Of a stretch of 16,418 nucleotides of DNA, positions 13,369 to 16,418 are shown piece by piece; the first letter of the stretch is position 1; the number at the start of each line of letters is the position of its first letter. Position numbers and translations under genes: made by a program. The notes beneath the pieces were generated by a model, which was given only the letters and a program-made list of their open reading frames with translations, searched no databases and had not been told where the DNA came from. The DNA is from CAYTEH01 sp964436765 (GTDB lineage: Bacteria > Patescibacteriota > Gracilibacteria > Peribacterales > Peribacteraceae): positions 1-16,418 of the forward strand of contig CAYTEH010000032.1 in assembly GCA_964436765.1 (NCBI GenBank), in the 5' to 3' direction.

Positions 13369-13377
13369 TGCTATACT
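13369..13377 (+). promoter_or_regulatory. Extended -10 promoter of ruvA
   Basis: TGCTATACT (TG at 13369-13370, hexamer 13372-13377) ends 8 nt before the ruvA ATG at 13386. A partial -35 (TTGGAA, 13347-13352) lies 19 bp upstream. The expected start is about 13384, two bases before the ATG. Confidence 0.65.
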
Positions 13378-13385
13378 CGACCCCT

Positions 13386-13955
13386 ATGATCGCTCACCTC
13401 CGTGGCGGCGTGCACAAGTTGGACCTCGGAGAGGTCACGGTGGACGTAGCCGGCGTGGGCTACAAGGTGAGTGTGCCACTCGACGTGTGGGAGAAGCTCG
13501 AGGAAGGGCAAAACCGGATGCTCTGGATCTCCACGTACGTTCGGGAGGACCGGTTCGACCTGTACGGGTTCGCCGATGCAGCCGGGCGCACGATGTTCGA
13601 GGAATTCCTCAAACTCCCGGGGGTGGGACCCAAAACCGCACTGGAGCTGTGCGCGGTGCCGCGGTCGCTCTTCGCGCAGGCCATCGCGCAGGAAGATCAC
13701 CGGTTACTCACCTCGATCAAAGGCATTGGCAAAAAGACGGCCGAGAAGCTGCTTGTGGAATTGAAGGCGCTCGATGAAAAACGCCCCGGCATGTTCGCCG
13801 ATGCCGGCACCAAAGGCGCCTTCGACCAGGATGCGATTTCCGCCCTCACCGCGCTCGGCTACGACCAGCAGACCGTGATGCACGCGCTCAAGGAACTGTC
13901 GCCCAACCTGACCTCGACCGAAGAGAAAGTCGCCGCTGCGCTCCGGTCCCTCTGA
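13386..13955 (+). CDS. ruvA: Holliday junction branch migration complex subunit RuvA
   Basis: RuvA binds four-way DNA junctions as a tetramer and recruits the RuvB motor. The N-terminal OB fold spans residues 1-62 (MIAHLRG, VGYKVSVP, REDRFDLYGF). Two helix-hairpin-helix motifs follow: LPGVGPKTALEL (77-88) and IKGIGKKTAEKLLVELK (111-127). After a short linker, residues 145-189 form the RuvB-binding domain III (AISALTALGY). At 189 aa it is a full-length member. The ATG at 13386 is standard for the family (MIxxLRG). ruvB and ruvC are not adjacent. It diverges from the M23 gene and precedes pgi on the same strand. Confidence 0.96.
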   Translation: MIAHLRGGVHKLDLGEVTVDVAGVGYKVSVPLDVWEKLEEGQNRMLWISTYVREDRFDLYGFADAAGRTMFEEFLKLPGVGPKTALELCAVPRSLFAQAIAQEDHRLLTSIKGIGKKTAEKLLVELKALDEKRPGMFADAGTKGAFDQDAISALTALGYDQQTVMHALKELSPNLTSTEEKVAAALRSL

Positions 13956-13959
13956 CGCC

Positions 13960-13976
13960 GCGGGCCGAACGGCCGC
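13960..13976 (+). terminator. Possible terminator hairpin after ruvA
   Basis: GCGG-CC pairs with GG-CCGC around a GAAC loop with one bulged G, starting 5 nt after the ruvA stop. The following sequence, TCTCTGGTTATT, is only partly T-rich, so termination would be weak. It separates ruvA from the pgi upstream region. Confidence 0.35.
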
Positions 13977-13984
13977 TCTCTGGT

Positions 13985-13990
13985 TATTAT
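13985..13990 (+). promoter_or_regulatory. Possible -10 box of pgi
   Basis: TATTAT lies between the ruvA hairpin and the hexamer array. With usual spacing transcription would begin near 13997, so the whole pgi 5' leader would be the repeat. No -35 is visible. Confidence 0.3.
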
Positions 13991-13995
13991 GACTT

Positions 13996-14074
13996 CCTAA
14001 CCCCAACCCCAACCCTAACCCTAACCCTAACCCCAACCCTAACCCCAACCCTAACCCTCGCCCTCGCCCTCCGC
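13996..14074. repeat. Telomere-like hexamer array (CCYAAC) ending at the pgi start codon
   Basis: Ten perfect-period hexamers run from 13996 to 14055: seven CCTAAC or CCCAAC variants interleaved without any gap and totalling six CCTAAC and four CCCAAC. Two CCTCGC units and a final CCTCCGC follow, ending directly at the pgi ATG (14075). The complementary strand carries runs of three or four G every six bases, able to form G-quadruplexes. No Shine-Dalgarno site is present. Confidence 0.95.
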
Positions 14075-15355
14075 ATGCTCCAGCTAGACATCACCTCCGC
14101 ACTCGCCAAAGCCATTACCCCCTCCAAGGGAATTCCGGACCAGGAATTTGCGGCGCTGCGGACAGGCATGAAAAAGTACATTGAGAAATGGCTGCTTGAG
14201 CGCGAGCAGGGCCAGCATGGATGGTCCATGAACCCGTACGACAAGCAGACCGCCACGCGCGTCACCGAGACGGCCATGGTCCTGAAAGGAAAAGGCATTA
14301 AAACGGTGGTGTGGGTGGGCATCGGCGGATCGGGCCTGGGGCCCCGGGTGCTGGCGGAAGTGTTCGGACGCAACGACGGCGTGGAGTTCATCGTGGTCGA
14401 TACCATCGACCCGTCCGTGCTCGGAGTCCTCCTGCACGAGCTCGACTGGCGATCGACGCTCCTCGTGGTCGTGAGCAAGTCGGGCGAGACGCTCGAAACC
14501 ATGAGCGCCTTCTTCCTCTTTTTCGAAAAGCTCCGCAGCCAGAAGAAGATCGTCCTCGCGGACCGCGTGCTCGCCATCACCGATCCCGAAAAGGGATCCC
14601 TGCATGATTTCTGCATGGAAAACGGGATCCCCATGCTCCCCCACCCTGCGGATGTCGGAGGTCGCTACTCGATCTTCACGCCTGTGGGGCTCTTTGCACT
14701 GGCACTGCTCGACGGTGACGTTGCTGCGTTTCTGCGGGGCGCCAAAGACATGGATACCCTGTGCCAGAAGACGACGCTGGAAGACAACCCCGCGGCGCAG
14801 TTGGCTGCCGTACAGTGGATTCTGGATTCCAAGCGCAACTACCCGGTGCGCGTCATCATGCCCTACTCCACGCGGCTGCAATCATTCGGACGCTGGAACC
14901 AGCAACTGATCGCCGAAAGCCTGGGAAAGAACGAGACCGGAAACCCCATCCCCACGGCGAGTATCGGCACGCAGGACCAGCACTCGCTCCTGCAGCAGTG
15001 GATGGCCGGACCCCGCAAGCAGTGGCACATCTTTATACGAGAGCTGGAGAAACCCCGCGTCAGCGTCCCCGAGGAACTACCGGGCGCCTTCTCGTACATG
15101 GCCGGCAAGACCTTCGGCCAACTCCTCGACGCCTGCTACGAAGGGACCGCAGGGGCGCTCACCGATATGAAACGCCCGCACGTCACCCTCTCGCTCCCGC
15201 GCCTGGACGAGGCGAATCTTGGGCAGCTCTTCTATCTGTTTCTGACGGAAGTGGTGCTGCTGGGAAAGCTCTACAGGATAGATCCGTACGGGCAGCCGGC
15301 CGTCGAGATAGGGAAAAACATCACGAGAGGGATTCTGGGGAGAGGTCGTGAGTAA
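14075..15355 (+). CDS. pgi: Glucose-6-phosphate isomerase
   Basis: The enzyme interconverts glucose 6-phosphate and fructose 6-phosphate in glycolysis and gluconeogenesis. Phosphate-binding loops GIGGSGLGPR (82-91) and SKSGET (134-139) are intact. Both family signatures are present: DVGGRYSIFTPVGL (193-206) and LYRIDPYGQPAVEIGK (399-414). Likely catalytic residues are E281 (AESLGK), H303 (TQDQHS) and K414. At 426 aa it is the compact bacterial form, like those of Gram-positive bacteria, rather than the roughly 550-aa enterobacterial/eukaryotic form. The ATG at 14075 is the only usable start, and it follows directly on a hexamer repeat array with no ribosome-binding site. Confidence 0.96.
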   Translation: MLQLDITSALAKAITPSKGIPDQEFAALRTGMKKYIEKWLLEREQGQHGWSMNPYDKQTATRVTETAMVLKGKGIKTVVWVGIGGSGLGPRVLAEVFGRNDGVEFIVVDTIDPSVLGVLLHELDWRSTLLVVVSKSGETLETMSAFFLFFEKLRSQKKIVLADRVLAITDPEKGSLHDFCMENGIPMLPHPADVGGRYSIFTPVGLFALALLDGDVAAFLRGAKDMDTLCQKTTLEDNPAAQLAAVQWILDSKRNYPVRVIMPYSTRLQSFGRWNQQLIAESLGKNETGNPIPTASIGTQDQHSLLQQWMAGPRKQWHIFIRELEKPRVSVPEELPGAFSYMAGKTFGQLLDACYEGTAGALTDMKRPHVTLSLPRLDEANLGQLFYLFLTEVVLLGKLYRIDPYGQPAVEIGKNITRGILGRGRE

Positions 15356-15361
15356 TAAAAA

Positions 15362-15438
15362 TTTGAAGAATGAAGATCAAAGATCGAAACATGGAATTTC
15401 TTTTTTCAATCTTTGACCTTTGATCTTCGACCTTACTC
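15362..15438. repeat. Inverted arrays of a degenerate heptamer between pgi and the thioredoxin gene
   Basis: The left arm reads TTTGAAG, AATGAAG, ATCAAAG, ATCGAAA (15362-15389). The right arm reads TTTCAAT, CTTTGAC, CTTTGAT, CTTCGAC, CTTACTC (15404-15438), the same units inverted. The arms fold with about 15 of 18 matches (15372-15389 against 15404-15421). The right arm also holds the likely -35 of the thioredoxin promoter. Confidence 0.65.
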
Positions 15439-15449
15439 TTCGTTATACT
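15420..15449 (+). promoter_or_regulatory. Promoter of the thioredoxin gene
   Basis: TTGATC (15420-15425, 4/6 to consensus) and TATACT (15444-15449) are separated by 18 bp. Transcription would start near 15456, about 18 nt before the ATG. The leader is C/T-rich with no Shine-Dalgarno site. Confidence 0.5.
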
Positions 15450-15473
15450 TCATTCCCGTTCCCCTACTCTCCG

Positions 15474-15797
15474 ATGCCCACACCCGTTTCCGACGCCGAT
15501 TTTGAGAAGGAAGTCCTCAAGTCCCCCGTTCCCGTCGTGGTCGACTTCTGGGCCCCCTGGTGCGGCCCCTGCAAGGTGATGCTGCCCATCCTGGAAGAGC
15601 TCGCCGCCGACTACGGCGACAAGGCCAAATTCGTCAAAATGAACGTCGACGAAAACCCCGAGGTGCCGGGGCGCTACAACGTGATGAGCATCCCCACGTT
15701 TCTCATCATCAAGAACGGCGACATCGCAGGCAGCTTCATCGGCGCCAAGTCGAAGGAAGACGCCCGCAAAGTGATCGATACCGCACTCGCTGCATGA
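15474..15797 (+). CDS. trxA: Thioredoxin
   Basis: Thioredoxin is a cytoplasmic disulphide reductase. The active site is WCGPC (29-33) inside VVDFWAPWCGPCKVM. The cis-Pro is P74 in MSIPTFLIIKNG, and the buried Asp is D24. At 107 aa it matches the classical length, with no signal peptide. The ATG at 15474 is preferred over an upstream in-frame TTG (15420) because that would lie upstream of the predicted transcription start and add a non-homologous extension. The next gene overlaps by ATGA, so the two are translated together. Confidence 0.95.
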   Translation: MPTPVSDADFEKEVLKSPVPVVVDFWAPWCGPCKVMLPILEELAADYGDKAKFVKMNVDENPEVPGRYNVMSIPTFLIIKNGDIAGSFIGAKSKEDARKVIDTALAA

Positions 15798-16066
15798 GCG
15801 GCTCCACCTTCGTCAGTCTCCTCGGCATCGTTGGCTCCTTCTTCCTCATTGTGAAGCGCGAGATGGTGGGCGACATGATCGGTGAGGCGGAATGGATGCG
15901 CAAAGTAGGCGGTGTGCACTACTTCATTGTCTTCTTCGCGATCTTCGTGTTCTTCTGGAGCCTGGCTGCCCTCACGGGAACGCTCGATATCCTCTTTGGC
16001 CCAATCAAAAACCTGATTCCAGGCATGGGAGGAAGCGCGCAGCAGAGCCCGGAATCGTATTTTTAA
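15794..16066 (+). CDS. Small two-TM membrane protein coupled to thioredoxin (90 aa)
   Basis: The ATG overlaps the thioredoxin TGA by four bases (ATGA), a strong sign of translational coupling. The product has two hydrophobic segments, about 4-20 (STFVSLLGIVGSFFLIV) and 42-66 (HYFIVFFAIFVFFWSLAALTG), separated by an amphipathic loop with EAEWMRKVGG. The C-terminus ends in a Gly/Ser/Gln-rich tail. No Cys is present, so it is not itself a thiol carrier such as DsbD. I do not recognise a named family. A membrane partner of thioredoxin is an inference from gene overlap only. Confidence 0.75.
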   Translation: MSGSTFVSLLGIVGSFFLIVKREMVGDMIGEAEWMRKVGGVHYFIVFFAIFVFFWSLAALTGTLDILFGPIKNLIPGMGGSAQQSPESYF

Positions 16067-16073
16067 TGGCTTG

Positions 16074-16160
16074 CCAACCGTAGCCAGGAGGTCGTGCGCA
16101 AAAAGCCCACCTCCGCTCGCTTCGGCGAGGCTACGGCGGGCAACCTCCTGCGGAGGTTGG
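16074..16160. repeat. Structured inverted-repeat element with an internal UUCG hairpin
   Basis: Outer arms CCAACC and AGGAGGT (16074-16079, 16086-16092) pair with ACCTCCT and GGTTGG (16143-16149, 16155-16160), leaving an internal loop. Inside, CTCGC-TTCG-GCGAG (16116-16129) is a stable tetraloop hairpin, and GTAGCC (16080-16085) can alternatively pair with GGCTAC. It begins 8 nt after the membrane-protein stop and holds no convincing gene. Confidence 0.6.
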
Positions 16161-16177
16161 TGGAGCTGAGGGGAGTC
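16158..16177. repeat. Second copy of the tRNA-Ala 3' end (att-like direct repeat)
   Basis: These 20 bases are identical to 16279-16298, the last 20 nt of the tRNA-Ala gene including CCA. Identity begins exactly at the tRNA 3' terminus. The copies are 121 bp apart in the same orientation, the layout of an attL/attR pair left by integration at a tRNA, although the interval is too small to encode an integrase. Confidence 0.7.
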
Positions 16178-16277
16178 CCTTCGTCTCCTCGCGCTCCGCG
16201 CACGTCGCTCAGGGTAAACTTCTCCTCCCCCGATCGCAGAAAAGGAATTCTGCAAGCAGAGATGTCGTACAAGAATT

Positions 16278-16354
<77 letters not shown>

Positions 16355-16364
16355 ACTACAAAGC

Positions 16365-16393
16365 AGTATATCGATGCCAACAGGCTGTGTCTT
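16365..16393 (-). promoter_or_regulatory. Promoter of tRNA-Ala
   Basis: On the minus strand TATACT (16365-16370) is preceded at 17 bp by AAGACA (16388-16393, 4/6 to TTGACA). The -10 box ends 10 nt before the mature tRNA 5' end, giving a leader of about 4 nt. This helps calibrate the -10 to start distance for the protein genes. Confidence 0.55.
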
Positions 16394-16418
16394 GCGAATA
16401 TTCATCCATGGCTCAAAT

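Noticed and set aside
13704..14048. Minus-strand ORF starting with (GL)n repeats
   Set aside because: It is the reverse reading of the CCYAAC array and ruvA; no coding signal beyond the repeat.

Overview
The window is GC-rich bacterial chromosome with short spacers. TGA is used as a stop (hrcA, ruvA, rsmI, thioredoxin), so a recoded-UGA lineage is unlikely. Several features suggest a Patescibacteria/CPR-type genome, perhaps Peribacteria or Peregrinibacteria: short HrcA (236 aa) and RsmI (223 aa), a lone soluble VirD4/TraG-like ATPase, a secreted protein with Myxococcus-type Cys-rich repeats, and few Shine-Dalgarno sites. The lineage is inference; function calls rest on motifs read directly.

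Layout. 1-1070 is an AT-richer accessory edge: the start of a RAYT/IS200-like transposase leaving the window on the minus strand, then an unrecognised His-rich gene with a strong extended -10 promoter. 1087-5083 (minus) holds rpmE (L31), a small single-pass membrane protein, then hrcA coupled to the VirD4/TraG-like ATPase, with a perfect CIRCE operator over the hrcA promoter. 5229-7895 (minus) is gyrA. 7896-8422 holds a small minus-strand membrane-protein gene with a leader hairpin and terminator, and a duplicated start of rsmI. rsmI (plus) meets a 934-aa secreted Cys-rich/Gly-rich protein (minus) tail to tail. An M23 peptidase with a coiled coil (minus) and ruvA (plus) diverge from a 70-bp promoter region. 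pgi follows, with a telomere-like hexamer array ending at its start codon. Then come thioredoxin, an overlapping two-TM protein, a repeat-rich spacer and tRNA-Ala(UGC) (minus).

The genes are mostly housekeeping (translation, DNA topology, recombination, glycolysis, redox, heat-shock control) plus cell-surface functions. No complete multi-gene defence or mobile system is visible. The unusual signals are in spacers and promoters: (i) a -10 box (TATACT or a variant) about 8-10 nt before several start codons and at the same distance from the tRNA 5' end, suggesting leaderless mRNAs; (ii) a CIRCE-controlled hrcA/VirD4-like pair; (iii) an rsmI start duplication differing only at synonymous sites; (iv) degenerate 6-8-nt tandem arrays, three of them in inverted arms between genes; (v) a second copy of the tRNA-Ala 3' end 121 bp from the tRNA, like an attachment-site pair.
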